A stretch of 64,000 nt of DNA from Bradyrhizobium sp. CIAT3101 (GCF_029714945.1 NZ_CP121634.1:1695001-1759000); one strand, 5' to 3'. Positions 1 to 8,834 are shown, counted from the stretch's first letter. The notes: generated from the sequence alone by a model not told the origin. Numbers and translations: made by a program.

Positions 1-2063
1 CCTATGGCCCCAAGGCGAAGACCTATGCGGACGCCTTCGTCGCCGGCGTCAACGCCTATGTCGCCGACGTGCGCGCGGGCAAGCGTCCGCTGCCGATCGA
101 GTTCAGGATCGCCGGCACCATGCCCGATGCCTGGACCGCCGACGATGTCGTGCGCATCCGCAGCCACGGCCTGACCCGCAATGTTTCCTCCGAGGTCAAG
201 CGCTCGCTGGTCGCCTGCGCCGCCGGTCTCGATGCCGATCGGTTTCGCGTCAAGCTCGAGCCGGCCTGGACCACGAAAATCCCCGAAGGCCTCGATCCCT
301 GCAGCGTGCCGAAGGGGGTGCTCGCGGCCTACGATCTCGCGACGCGCCCCGTCGCCTTCGCCGCGCCAAAGGACCAGAAGGCCGCGCTCGCGCACGATCC
401 CGACAAATACCTCACCGAAGCCGATCAGCAGCGCGACACTATCGGCTCCAACAATTGGGTGATCGCGGCCTCGCGCACCGCGACGGGTCGGCCGATCCTC
501 GCCAACGATCCGCATCGCGAGCACAGCGTGCCCTCGCTGCGCTACATCGTCGGTCTCAATGCGCCCGGCCTCTCCGTGATAGGCGCCGGTGAGCCGGCGC
601 TGCCCGGCATCTCGATCGGCCACAACGGCACCATCGCCTTCGGCCTCACCATCTTCAACGTCGACCAGGAAGACCTCTACGTCTACGAGCTCAATCCGCA
701 AAATCCCAACCAATACCGCTACGGCAACGGCTGGGAGGACATGCGCATCGTGCACGAGAAAGAAGAGGTGAAGGGCGAGGGGAATCGCGACCTCGAACTA
801 AAGTTCACCCGCCACGGCCCCGTCATCTTCGTCGACGACGCCAACAAGCGCGCCTTCGCCGTGCGCTCGATCTGGTTTGAGCCCGGCACCTCGGCCTATT
901 TCGGTTCGTCGGATTACATGACCGCGAAGGACTGGACCGGTTTTCTCGGCGCCATGCGCCGTTGGGGCGCGCCGTCGGAGAACCAGGTCTATGCCGACAC
1001 CAAGGGCAATATCGGCTGGGTCGCCGCCGGCAAGACGCCGCGCCGCGTCAACTTCGACGGCTTGATGCCGGTGCCCGGCGACGGCCGCTATGAATGGCAG
1101 GGATTTTTGTCGCTCGACGAGCTGCCGAAAGCCTATCAGCCGAAGCAGGGCTTTTTCGCCACCGCCAACCACATGAACCTGCCGCCCGATTATCCCGTCA
1201 ACGAGCGCAGGGTCGGCTTCGAATGGTCCGACAGCGCGCGCTGGCAGCGCATCACCGACGTGCTCGCGGCCAACAACAAGGTGACGCTCGCCGACGCCAT
1301 GGATCTGCAGAACGACGATACGGCCATGATGGGGCGCCGGTTGGTCAAGCTGTTGCAGCGGCTGACGTCCGACGACGCTAATGTGAAGCAGGGCCTCGAT
1401 CTGCTCAAGTCATGGGATGCGCGTGACAGCGCGGACAGCGCGGCGGCGGCGGTGTTCGAGGTCTGGATCGCCAATCATCTGGGCCCCGTGCTGCTGAAGA
1501 TCACGGCGCCCAAGGCGGCAGACTTGATCGCGCCCGAGGCTTCCAGCATTTCTGCGCTCGTCGCCGCGCTGGAGTCTCCGGATGCGTCGTTCGGCGCCGA
1601 TCCCGCGGCCGCGCGCGACCAGATTTTGCGCGACAGCCTCGGTGCTGCCGTGGCCGATGTCGCCAGCAAGCTCGGCCCTGATCCGTCCACCTGGCGCTGG
1701 GGCCGCTTGCATGTCGCAAAGTTCGATCACGCGCTGATGCCGCTCGCCGACAAGGCCACCGCGGCGCAATTGTCGGTCGGTCCGCTCGCCTATGGCGGCG
1801 CCGCCAACGTGCCGCGCGCTGCCACCTACCGCCGCTCGGATTACCAGCTCACCGCGGGCGCCTCGTTCCGCATGGTGCTCGACGTCGGCAATTGGGATGC
1901 GAGCCGCACCATCAACACGCCCGGCCAGTCCGGCGATCCCTTCAGCGGCCACTACCGCGACCTCGCCCCGCTCTGGGCAACGGGCCAATATGTGCCGCTG
2001 CTCTATAGCCTGTCCGCGGTCGAAGCCGCGACGGCCGAGGCGATCACGCTGACGCCGCGGTGA
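1..2063 (+). CDS. Penicillin acylase family (S45) hydrolase, 5' end outside the window
   Basis: This is the larger part of an N-terminal-nucleophile amidohydrolase of the penicillin/cephalosporin/acyl-homoserine-lactone acylase family. The frame (codons from position 3) is open to the left edge. Its first residues, YGPKAKTYADAFVAGVNAY, match the family's alpha-chain motif, so the start and any signal peptide lie upstream. The Ser codon at 447-449 in GSNNW is the expected self-cleavage point and catalytic nucleophile, leaving a beta chain of about 538 residues. The downstream ISIGHNGTIAFGLT stretch also fits the family. Members usually act in the periplasm on amide-linked acyl groups. The substrate here (beta-lactam, N-acyl homoserine lactone or other) cannot be told from sequence. 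The family call is firm; the reaction is unassigned. Confidence 0.9.
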   Translation, partial: YGPKAKTYADAFVAGVNAYVADVRAGKRPLPIEFRIAGTMPDAWTADDVVRIRSHGLTRNVSSEVKRSLVACAAGLDADRFRVKLEPAWTTKIPEGLDPCSVPKGVLAAYDLATRPVAFAAPKDQKAALAHDPDKYLTEADQQRDTIGSNNWVIAASRTATGRPILANDPHREHSVPSLRYIVGLNAPGLSVIGAGEPALPGISIGHNGTIAFGLTIFNVDQEDLYVYELNPQNPNQYRYGNGWEDMRIVHEKEEVKGEGNRDLELKFTRHGPVIFVDDANKRAFAVRSIWFEPGTSAYFGSSDYMTAKDWTGFLGAMRRWGAPSENQVYADTKGNIGWVAAGKTPRRVNFDGLMPVPGDGRYEWQGFLSLDELPKAYQPKQGFFATANHMNLPPDYPVNERRVGFEWSDSARWQRITDVLAANNKVTLADAMDLQNDDTAMMGRRLVKLLQRLTSDDANVKQGLDLLKSWDARDSADSAAAAVFEVWIANHLGPVLLKITAPKAADLIAPEASSISALVAALESPDASFGADPAAARDQILRDSLGAAVADVASKLGPDPSTWRWGRLHVAKFDHALMPLADKATAAQLSVGPLAYGGAANVPRAATYRRSDYQLTAGASFRMVLDVGNWDASRTINTPGQSGDPFSGHYRDLAPLWATGQYVPLLYSLSAVEAATAEAITLTPR

Positions 2064-2080
2064 GCGAGGCGAGCTCCGTT

Positions 2081-2216
2081 TCACCTCTCCCCGCTTGCGG
2101 GGAGAGGTCGGATCGCTCTTGCGATCCGGGTGAGGGGGTACAGGTCTCACGACGATCTCAATCGTGGAGAGATGCCCCTCACCCCAACCCTCTCCCCGTA
2201 AGAACGGGGCGAGGGA
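2081..2216. repeat. Intergenic palindromic repeat element
   Basis: The gap after the acylase gene is almost filled by a compound inverted repeat. A perfect stem (cctctccccgc, 2084-2094, with gcggggagagg, 2097-2107) is followed by gtgaggggg / cccctcac arms and a second ctctccccgt-aagaacggggcgag hairpin near 2189-2215. This architecture is common between genes in bradyrhizobia. It may terminate acylase transcription. No coding potential is seen. Confidence 0.7.
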
Positions 2217-2256
2217 GCGCATCACCGCTTTGGCCTGAACTGAACGAGCCAGCCCC

Positions 2257-3000
2257 ATGATCCTCCCCGACGGCTATTCCGACATCCCCGCCGGCAAGAT
2301 CGCCGCGATCGTCACCCATCTGGAGATGACCGCGCGCCCTCCGCATCGCGACGAACCGCCCGGCACGTGGTCGCTGCGCAAGGCCGACGCACCGGAGCTT
2401 GCGTGGTACCGCGATCTCTTCCGCCGCGTCGGCGAGGACTGGCTGTGGTTCTCACGCGCACGCATGAGCGACGCGGAGCTCGCCGCGATCATCCACACCG
2501 CCGGCATCGAGATCTATGCGCTCGTCGTGGACGGTCGCGAGGAGGGCCTGCTCGAGCTCGATTTTCGCGACCCCGGCCAGTGCGAGCTGGTCTATTTCGG
2601 CGTCACCGCAAACCTGATCGGCACCGGCGCCGCCCGCTTCCTGATGAACCGCGCACTGGAGCGCGCGTGGTCCGGCGACGTGCGTCGCGTCTGGGTGCAC
2701 ACCTGCACCTTCGATCACCCGTCGGCCGTCGCGTTCTATCAGCGCTCGGGATTTCGTCCGTTCCGGCGGCAGATCGAAGTTGCGGATGATCCGCGGCTGG
2801 ATGGCACGCTCTCGCGCGACGCGGCGAAGCATGTGCCGATTGTCGAGTGTGAGGGGGGGGCTTGTAACCCCATGATCGAAGCGACGTGGTGCGCGCGGAT
2901 TGGGCTTTGCCCCTTGCAGGCGATCCTCTCTGGAATTGGCCTCCACCGAGAGCAAAAGTTAACGGTCAGCTCCTACCTTTTCCGGAAATCATCTCTATAG
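2257..3000 (+). CDS. GNAT-family N-acetyltransferase with an abnormal C-terminal tail
   Basis: A 247-residue protein. Residues about 25-180 form an acetyl-CoA-dependent GNAT fold: ELVYFGVTANLIGTGAARFLMNRAL is the beta4/alpha3 acetyl-CoA-binding region, and HPSAVAFYQRSGF is the typical C-terminal motif. The acceptor substrate is unknown. The protein should end near residue 200, after HVPIVE. Instead the frame crosses a run of eight G (2853-2860) and continues about 45 residues into A+T-richer DNA with no family resemblance. Losing or gaining one G would stop translation within about ten codons. The tail therefore looks like the scar of the neighbouring insertion or a slipped G run, not a domain. 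The fold is secure; the true C-terminus is not. Confidence 0.8.
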   Translation: MILPDGYSDIPAGKIAAIVTHLEMTARPPHRDEPPGTWSLRKADAPELAWYRDLFRRVGEDWLWFSRARMSDAELAAIIHTAGIEIYALVVDGREEGLLELDFRDPGQCELVYFGVTANLIGTGAARFLMNRALERAWSGDVRRVWVHTCTFDHPSAVAFYQRSGFRPFRRQIEVADDPRLDGTLSRDAAKHVPIVECEGGACNPMIEATWCARIGLCPLQAILSGIGLHREQKLTVSSYLFRKSSL

Positions 3001-3008
3001 TGATAGCT

Positions 3009-3242
3009 ATGAAAAAGGTGACTGACCTTACCCCTACCGAACTGGGTTCGCTCGCGCGCGAAGCGTGGTCTGTTGCGGCGCAGCAGGCACTTTCAGCCGG
3101 GCAATCGATTACTGGTTCTCGGGACGGACGCAGGATTAAGTATCATCCTGACGGACGTATTGAAGATTTGGGGCCGGTCGCTGAGCTTCCCAAAGAGGGG
3201 GAGGTTGCTGTTTCCAGCAAGTCGGGACGTTCCGTGGCCTAG
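3009..3242 (+). CDS. Small protein upstream of zeta-like kinase, candidate antitoxin
   Basis: A 77-residue protein starting at ATG 3009, with an A+T-rich leader (ctctatagtgatagct) that could hold a -10 element. The N-terminal half (MKKVTDLTPTELGSLAREAW...) is predicted helical. The C-terminal half contains GSRDGRRIKYHPDGRIEDLG, a DG-x-I-x-x-x-PDGR pattern that I recall from small genes next to zeta-like kinases in rhizobia. It ends 18 bp before the kinase-helicase gene on the same strand, the usual antitoxin-then-toxin order. It does not resemble the epsilon antitoxin. The antitoxin role is inferred from position only. Confidence 0.6.
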   Translation: MKKVTDLTPTELGSLAREAWSVAAQQALSAGQSITGSRDGRRIKYHPDGRIEDLGPVAELPKEGEVAVSSKSGRSVA

Positions 3243-3260
3243 GACGGATGGAGCTAGGCT

Positions 3261-5447
3261 TTGAGCGAACCGTTCTTGCTCATTGTCGCCGGCCCGAATG
3301 GGGCTGGCAAAACAACCCTTACTCAGCATCTTCGAAAAAGTGATGTCGATTTGGGCGAATACATCAACCCAGACGAAATTGCCGCCGAATTGTCTGGATC
3401 GCTAACTGAGCGGAGCAAACAAGCTCAGCAGATTGCAGACATTCGCCGAGACGACTGCATCAAGGTCAGGAGAAGTTTTACCTTCGAGACGGTGATGTCG
3501 CATCCTTCAAAGATCGACATTCTAGTACGTGCAAAGGAGGCTGGGTACAAGATCATATTGTACTTTGTCGGAACGGACGATCCTCAGACGAATGTTGAGC
3601 GTGTCGCTCTTCGTGTGAGCCTCGGCGGCCATAGTGTGCCTGATGAAAAAGTTCGTGGCCGCTGGTTTCGTACCATGCGGCTATTGCACGAAGCGATTCG
3701 ATCTTCTGATCAATCCTACATTTTTGACAACAGCACGGCAGGGAAAATAGAAACTATTCCGCGCCTCGTGTTTCATCGGACGGCATCGCGAACAGGGCGG
3801 CTGCCTCAGTATGAGCTTGTCGGAACGCCTCCAGCTTGGGTAACTCGTTTCGTCCTGGAACCGTTGGGCGTCAATTTTTTCGATAACTACGGATCCACGC
3901 GGCGCGGATCTAATGTTGGCTCTATCGTCAGCTTCCCCGCCGAATTAGGAATTCAGCGCGAAGCGCAGTCAGAAACGATTGCCACAATCGCTGATGCAGG
4001 ACGCCAACCCATTCCTCACGACATTGAGGCGGAGCAACGCGTTTTGGCGGCAATTATGGCCAACGCCGATGCATTCCGAGAATTGTCAGATTTGATCGAA
4101 CCAAAGCACATGTTTGAGCCGATACATCAGACCATTTTTGAAGCCGCTGGAAATCTGATTCGTGGGGGGCGATCTGCGAACTTGGCTGATCTTCAGTCCG
4201 TTCTTCCAGTTGGAACCAATCTAGCCGGACTAATGACTCTTGGTCGGTATCTAGAACATATAGCTGCGATGGAGGTTGCATTTCCGAAAGTGCTTGAGGA
4301 TAGCCAGACCGTCCGCGAACTCGCTATCCGGCGAGAAGTAGTTGATTTTGGTCGAACGATAGCAAGCGCCGCTGTGGAGGTTGGAGCTGGCAAAGCAAGC
4401 AATCTGATCGAGCTCGCCAGATCACGTCTCGCGGACCTTGAGGCTAGTCAGGAGATTCGGTCTGAACCGACTCTTCCGCTTCAGGCGCCTACGACTCATG
4501 GCCTACATCAGTTCAGCAAAGCGCTTGTGGATGCCATTGGCTCCGCGGCCCGGGCGATTAGCGGGACTGGTTACGGCATCGAGACCGGGCTCCGAGATGT
4601 CGATCGCAAGATTGCGGGACTTCAACCCTCAGAACTTATCGTCTTGGCAAGCCGTCCCGGTATGGGCAAGACAGCCCTTGCGACAAACATAGCGTACAAT
4701 GTCGCTCGGTCATGGACAGGAGAGCAGGCCGGGAACGATACGCCCTATAAGGGCGGCATCGTTGGCTTCTTCTCGTTGGAAATGTCCGCGGAGCAAATCG
4801 CCACGCGTGTGATCTCGCAGCAAAGCGGCGTTCCCATCACCGACATCAGACGGGGCAGGATCAATGAGCGAGATTTCTATCTTATCCGCGATCGATCGAT
4901 CGAATTTCAAACGCTTCCGCTATTCATCGACGAAACCACAGCGCTTTCGATTGGACAGCTTGTCAGTCGCGCTCACAAGTTAAAGTCTGACAGAGGCCTT
5001 GACCTCCTGATTGTCGACAATTTGGAATTGTTGCGCGCTGCTGCTCGGACAGGGGCTGGCAATGAGAAGGCCAATACGCGCCAGATTACGCGCGAGTTAA
5101 AAAAACTAGCCAAAGACCTTGGCATTCCGATCTTGCTGTTGGCGCAACTCCCATCAAAGGCAGATAAGCGTTACCAGGACAAGCGGCCTAGGCTGGAAGA
5201 TTTTAGCGATAAAGGCGCAGTCGAACAGGATTCCGACATCGTCATTTTCCTTCATCGCGATGATTTTTTTCTTTTCAAGGAAGAGCCAATGCCAGGCACT
5301 TACGACTATACAAATTGGTTGAGAGAGATTGAGCTAGCCTTTGGCAGGGCGGAATTGATTGTTGCCAAGCAACGTAACGGAGAAACCGGCAGCATCTATC
5401 TGCACTTCAACTCTAGCAATGGATCATTTTCCGATTTGGAGGCCTAA
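3261..5447 (+). CDS. Zeta-toxin-like kinase fused to DnaB-type replicative helicase
   Basis: A 728-residue uninterrupted frame starting at TTG 3261, with GGAG about nine bases upstream. Residues 1-205 are a zeta-toxin/AAA_33 P-loop kinase: Walker A GPNGAGKTT (11-19), NPDE (36-39), FTFET (73-77), GGHSVPDEKVRGR (122-134) and DNS (156-158). Residues about 254-355 match the DnaB N-terminal domain (DIEAEQRVLAAIM...). Residues about 440-728 match the RecA-like DnaB motor: Walker A RPGMGKTAL with Lys 470, FFSLEMS, Walker B LLIVDNLELL, DKGAVEQDSD and AKQRNGETG. The 475-residue helicase part is full length and resembles alphaproteobacterial chromosomal DnaB, but it is diverged. Zeta kinases phosphorylate UDP-sugars or nucleotides; DnaB unwinds the replication fork. 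How the two work together is unknown. Base composition differs from both flanks, suggesting transfer. It is not the housekeeping dnaB by context. Confidence 0.88.
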   Translation: MSEPFLLIVAGPNGAGKTTLTQHLRKSDVDLGEYINPDEIAAELSGSLTERSKQAQQIADIRRDDCIKVRRSFTFETVMSHPSKIDILVRAKEAGYKIILYFVGTDDPQTNVERVALRVSLGGHSVPDEKVRGRWFRTMRLLHEAIRSSDQSYIFDNSTAGKIETIPRLVFHRTASRTGRLPQYELVGTPPAWVTRFVLEPLGVNFFDNYGSTRRGSNVGSIVSFPAELGIQREAQSETIATIADAGRQPIPHDIEAEQRVLAAIMANADAFRELSDLIEPKHMFEPIHQTIFEAAGNLIRGGRSANLADLQSVLPVGTNLAGLMTLGRYLEHIAAMEVAFPKVLEDSQTVRELAIRREVVDFGRTIASAAVEVGAGKASNLIELARSRLADLEASQEIRSEPTLPLQAPTTHGLHQFSKALVDAIGSAARAISGTGYGIETGLRDVDRKIAGLQPSELIVLASRPGMGKTALATNIAYNVARSWTGEQAGNDTPYKGGIVGFFSLEMSAEQIATRVISQQSGVPITDIRRGRINERDFYLIRDRSIEFQTLPLFIDETTALSIGQLVSRAHKLKSDRGLDLLIVDNLELLRAAARTGAGNEKANTRQITRELKKLAKDLGIPILLLAQLPSKADKRYQDKRPRLEDFSDKGAVEQDSDIVIFLHRDDFFLFKEEPMPGTYDYTNWLREIELAFGRAELIVAKQRNGETGSIYLHFNSSNGSFSDLEA

Positions 5448-5512
5448 CATTTGCACCGGCGACGATATAGTCAGTGTGGCTTGCTGGGCTATGGGCGTGC
5501 TACTTCGTAGTC

Positions 5513-6673
5513 TTAATAATTATACCGCACGCCGAAGCTAAACCCCTGCGCGAGCAGGTTCGTCGTGTTGAACACCGGCAGTGGCCGCACCGGTCCGACG
5601 GCGGGACCCGGCGGCACCAGGGTCGGGTTGACGCCGGTGTCGATCAGTCCGCCCGCACGCTGCACGCCGGTCCAGTACATGACATCGTAGCCGGCGATCA
5701 GCCGCCAGGCGGGTGCGATCTGGTAGCCGGCCTTGAGCGAGATCTCCGGCACCACCGCAAAGCGGGTCTGTTCGAAATGACCGATATTGCTGGGGGCGGC
5801 GAGGAAGCCGCCCGCGGTCGTCGTGGTGACAGCGCCGATCGTGCTCGTCGTCGAGCCCGAGATATCGGCGGTTTTGAGATTGGCGCCGAGCGCGACCTTG
5901 CCGCGCCATTCCAGCGACCACGGGCCGTTGCGCCACTCCCCGGTGAGGCCGAGATCGAGGCCGTGGAAATTGCTCGCCGCCTTGAAATTGTCCGTCGGCG
6001 TGAACACCCCGAAGGCCGCGCTGTTCAAGGTATCGGTGATCCACAGCGTGTCGGACGAACGCAGATAGCGATAGCCGATCAGCGCACTCACGCGCTGTCC
6101 GCTCCACGAGCCGATATCCTGCCGATAGAGCGCGCCGGCACCGAGAAGGCGCGAGGTTTCGTTGGCATTGACGCTGCCGGTGCCGATGCCGGGGAAGCCG
6201 GCGATCAGCGCGTCCTGCGCGCCGGTCGCGACGTTCAGGAACGGGCGCATCAGGATCGGGGTAGCGCCGGTGTTGGCGGCAAAACCGGTCCCGATATTTT
6301 CCAGCCCGAAGAACGAGGCCTCGATGCCGCGGCTGCGCTGCGGATCGAACCAGTAGCCGGCCGTGATCCGTCCACCTGAACGCCAGTCCTTGTTGACGCT
6401 GGAATCGCCGAACAGCACCGTCGTGGTCGGTTGCCCTAACACGCCGGCCAGGCCGAGCGGTGTACCGACGGGGGCCGTGGTCACCAGCGCCGGCAGCTTG
6501 TCGCCGCTCACGCTCCAGGCGAGGTAGTCGGCCTCGGCCCAGAACGGATTGAAATCAACGGCTTTCGGCGGCGCCTTCACCGGCAGATCGGCGGCAAGCG
6601 CGCTCGTGCCGCCAAGTGCCGTCGTAGCCAGGATCATCCCGGTCGCTACAGCGCAAACTGCCCGCCGATTCAT
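5513..6673 (-). CDS. BBP7-family outer-membrane beta-barrel protein
   Basis: A 386-residue protein with a cleavable Sec signal (MNRRAVCAVATGMILATTALGGTSALAA, cleaved near residue 28) followed by the short DLPVKAPPKA linker common in rhizobial outer-membrane proteins. The mature part begins with FWAEADYLAWSVSGDKLPALVTT and contains GVLGQP, VLFGDSSVN and SGGRITAGYWFDP, the hallmarks of the BBP7 (beta-barrel porin-7) family. It ends in the alternating aromatic strand GVRYNY, suited to BAM-mediated insertion. The role is unknown; pore or adhesion functions are guesses. It converges with the zeta-DnaB gene, with 65 bp between the stops, and marks the right border of the A+T-rich patch. Confidence 0.85.
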   Translation of the reverse strand: MNRRAVCAVATGMILATTALGGTSALAADLPVKAPPKAVDFNPFWAEADYLAWSVSGDKLPALVTTAPVGTPLGLAGVLGQPTTTVLFGDSSVNKDWRSGGRITAGYWFDPQRSRGIEASFFGLENIGTGFAANTGATPILMRPFLNVATGAQDALIAGFPGIGTGSVNANETSRLLGAGALYRQDIGSWSGQRVSALIGYRYLRSSDTLWITDTLNSAAFGVFTPTDNFKAASNFHGLDLGLTGEWRNGPWSLEWRGKVALGANLKTADISGSTTSTIGAVTTTTAGGFLAAPSNIGHFEQTRFAVVPEISLKAGYQIAPAWRLIAGYDVMYWTGVQRAGGLIDTGVNPTLVPPGPAVGPVRPLPVFNTTNLLAQGFSFGVRYNY

Positions 6674-6798
6674 GGCCGCTCCCCCAAGCTCCCGAAGATG
6701 GAACCATGCGACAAATTGTTCGGCAAGGCGGAGTTGACGAGAGCGGCGAAGGAAACCGGCGGCTGTTGCCGCAAAGCCTCGTTGTCAAATGGGGGCTC

Positions 6799-6883
6799 GT
6801 AGCCCGGATGGAGCGAAGCGCAATCCGGGGCTTTCTCACCCGTGGATCGATTCCCGGATTTCGCTTCGCTCCATCCGGGCTAC
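6799..6883. repeat. Inverted repeat gtagcccggatgga...tccatccgggctac
   Basis: An 85-bp element. Its left arm, gtagcccggatggagcgaag (6799-6818), is mirrored by cttcgctccatccgggctac (6864-6883). It lies in the 222-bp gap between the BBP7 gene start and the dehydratase stop. It resembles, but is distinct from, the gtaggatgggtagagcgaag repeats at 25.6-28.7 kb. It may act as a terminator for the dehydratase. Confidence 0.75.
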
Positions 6884-6895
6884 AGCGCCGAACCG

Positions 6896-7843
6896 CTAGC
6901 TATCGAAGTTCACCGCCGTTGTATTGGCACCGCAGACCAGCACGCAGATGCGTTCGCCTGCCGACGGGCGATAACGTCCGGAGAGCAGCGCTGCAAACGC
7001 GGCTGCGCCGCCGGGCTCTGCGACGAGACGCAGGCTCGACCATAGCGCGGCCTGCGCCTGCCGGATCGCGTCGTCGCTGACAAGGACGACGCGATCAACA
7101 TGGGCGCGCGCGATCGGAAACATCAATTCACCGACGCGTCTTGGCGCGAGGCTGTCGGCGGCGACGCCGCCGGCCGGCGCATCGACCGGTGCTCCTGCCG
7201 CGAGCGCGGCGTGCAGGGTCGGCGATAGCTCCGGCTCGACGGCAATGATGCGTGTCCTCCCGGCGCTCCACGCCGCGATGCCGCCGATCAGTCCGCCGCC
7301 GCCGACGGCCACCAGCAGCGTGTCGAGCCCGGGCGCGTCCTGCTCCAGCTCCAGGCCGACGCTGCCCTGGCCGAGCAGGGTCTCGGCCTGGTCGTAGGCA
7401 TGAACGGCCAACGCGCCGGTCTGGGCGAGATGCGCTTCGCTCGCCGCGAGCGCGTCGGCATAGCGGCTGCCCGCGATCACGAGTTTCGCGCCATAGTTCC
7501 TGATCCGCTCGGCCTTGGCCGGCGAAGTGATGTCGGGCACGAAGATCGTGGCGGGAATGCCGAGGCGCTGCGCCGCATACGCCGCCGCCGCGCCGTGATT
7601 GCCGCCGGACGCGGCGACGATTCCGGCTTGCGGCACCTGCCGCAGCAGCAGATTGGCAAAGGCGCCCCGCGCCTTGAACGATCCGGAATGCTGCAGCATC
7701 TCGAGCTTGAACGTGACGGGCGCCGGGGCAAGCCCGAAATCGGCGAGATCGGCCTGGATGAGCGGCGTTCGCCTGATGTGCGGACGGATGACGGCCTCGG
7801 TCGCCGCGATCCGCTCCCGATTGATGTCTGATGTCGCTGTCAT
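6896..7843 (-). CDS. PLP-dependent threonine/serine dehydratase
   Basis: A 315-residue fold-type II PLP enzyme. It has the Schiff-base lysine in SGSFKARG (Lys 57), the substrate loop SGGNHG (79-84) and the phosphate-binding glycine loop GGGGLIGG (181-188). There is no ACT regulatory domain, so it is of the short catabolic or serine-racemase-like type rather than full biosynthetic IlvA. The expected reaction is deamination of L-Thr/L-Ser to 2-oxo acid and ammonia; racemase or 3-hydroxyaspartate dehydratase activity cannot be excluded. I start it at ATG 7843 because AAGGACGG lies just upstream. An in-frame start 23 codons earlier lacks support. It is divergent from the GST gene, sharing a 155-bp promoter region. 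Confidence 0.88.
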   Translation of the reverse strand: MTATSDINRERIAATEAVIRPHIRRTPLIQADLADFGLAPAPVTFKLEMLQHSGSFKARGAFANLLLRQVPQAGIVAASGGNHGAAAAYAAQRLGIPATIFVPDITSPAKAERIRNYGAKLVIAGSRYADALAASEAHLAQTGALAVHAYDQAETLLGQGSVGLELEQDAPGLDTLLVAVGGGGLIGGIAAWSAGRTRIIAVEPELSPTLHAALAAGAPVDAPAGGVAADSLAPRRVGELMFPIARAHVDRVVLVSDDAIRQAQAALWSSLRLVAEPGGAAAFAALLSGRYRPSAGERICVLVCGANTTAVNFDS

Positions 7844-7998
7844 GATGCCGTCCTTGATAGCGCATTCGGGAGACGCTGTCGCGAGCCCGTTGCATTCGAC
7901 GCAAGGCTGCATGTCCGGGATTTTCCTTGCGCGGCCGCAATCTCATCGTGGAAACTGATCGGCCCTGCCTTTTTCAACGCCAGAGAAGAGCGAGAACC

Positions 7999-8628
7999 AT
8001 GTTCCTGATCGGCCAATATGATTCCCCCTTCGTCCGCCGCGTCGCGATTGGGCTCCGGCTCTACGGGCTCGCGTTCGAGCATAAGCCGTGGTCGACCTTC
8101 GGAGATGCCGACAAAATCGTGCCGTACAATCCGCTGCGCCGGGTCCCGACTCTGGTGCTCGATGACGGTGAGGCGCTGATCGAGAGCACGATCATCCTGG
8201 ACTATCTCGACGAGCACGTCGGTGCGGAGAAGGCGATGCTGCCGCGAGGCGGCGTCGAGCGTCGCCGGCATTTGCGCATCTGCGCGCTCGCGACCGGCCT
8301 CGGCGACAAGGCGGTCAGCCTGCTCTACGAGCGCGTGCTGCGGAAGGAGCAGCTCGCGCTATGGGTCGAGCGCTGCCAGGCGCAGATCGGCGACGTGCTC
8401 GGCGTGCTGGAGGCTGAGCGCGCCAAGGTGGCGACGCCGTACTGGCTCGGTGCCCGCATCGGCCACGCCGACATCGCAGTCGCCTGCGTCCTCAGATTCA
8501 CTCGCGAGGCTCATCCGCAATTGTTCGACACGGCGCGCTATCCGGCGCTGAGCGCGCATGCCGAGCGTTGTGAAGCGCTGGCCCCGTTCAGGGACATCGT
8601 GCAGCCGCTGGCGCCGCCGAAGGGGTGA
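7999..8628 (+). CDS. Glutathione S-transferase family protein
   Basis: A 209-residue cytosolic GST. The N-terminal thioredoxin-like domain carries SPFVRRVAIGLRLYGL, the cis-proline motif RRVPTLVLDDGEALIES (the glutathione gamma-Glu site, V-P-T-L then E-S) and ILDYLDE. The C-terminal all-helical domain includes IGHADIAVACVLRF, the N-capping-box-like segment. The start at ATG 7999 follows a purine-rich agagaagagcgag leader. Glutathione conjugation or reduction is the family reaction; the substrate is unknown. It is divergent from the dehydratase gene and ends before a long palindromic element. Confidence 0.88.
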   Translation: MFLIGQYDSPFVRRVAIGLRLYGLAFEHKPWSTFGDADKIVPYNPLRRVPTLVLDDGEALIESTIILDYLDEHVGAEKAMLPRGGVERRRHLRICALATGLGDKAVSLLYERVLRKEQLALWVERCQAQIGDVLGVLEAERAKVATPYWLGARIGHADIAVACVLRFTREAHPQLFDTARYPALSAHAERCEALAPFRDIVQPLAPPKG

Positions 8629-8634
8629 GGCCTC

Positions 8635-8834
8635 TTACCCTCCCCTGGAGGGGTCCGAGACGAGCGGAGCTCGCTCGTGGGTCGGCTCACATGAGCGTAG
8701 CGAAATGTGAGACGGGGTGGGGTGATCCCTCCACACGGGTAGTTTTCACCGCAGAGACACCGTCACCCCACCTCGGTTCGCATTCCGCTTCGCTGCATGC
8801 GAACCGATCCTCCCCCTCCAGGGGAGGATGAGGA
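8635..8834. repeat. Long compound palindromic repeat
   Basis: A 200-bp non-coding element between the GST and metH genes. Outer arms taccctcccctggagggg and cccctccaggggaggatgag flank inner arms such as acggggtggggtgatccct / accgtcaccccacctcgg and cacatgagcgtagcgaaatgtg. It appears to be a mosaic palindrome of the type repeated in Bradyrhizobium intergenic DNA. It lies at a convergent gene junction, so it may help terminate transcription. Confidence 0.7.

Noticed and set aside
2862..5460. Prophage or integrative element around the zeta-DnaB gene
   Set aside because: Only two genes, no integrase, structural gene or clear flanking direct repeat. Transfer is suggested by composition but the vehicle cannot be named.
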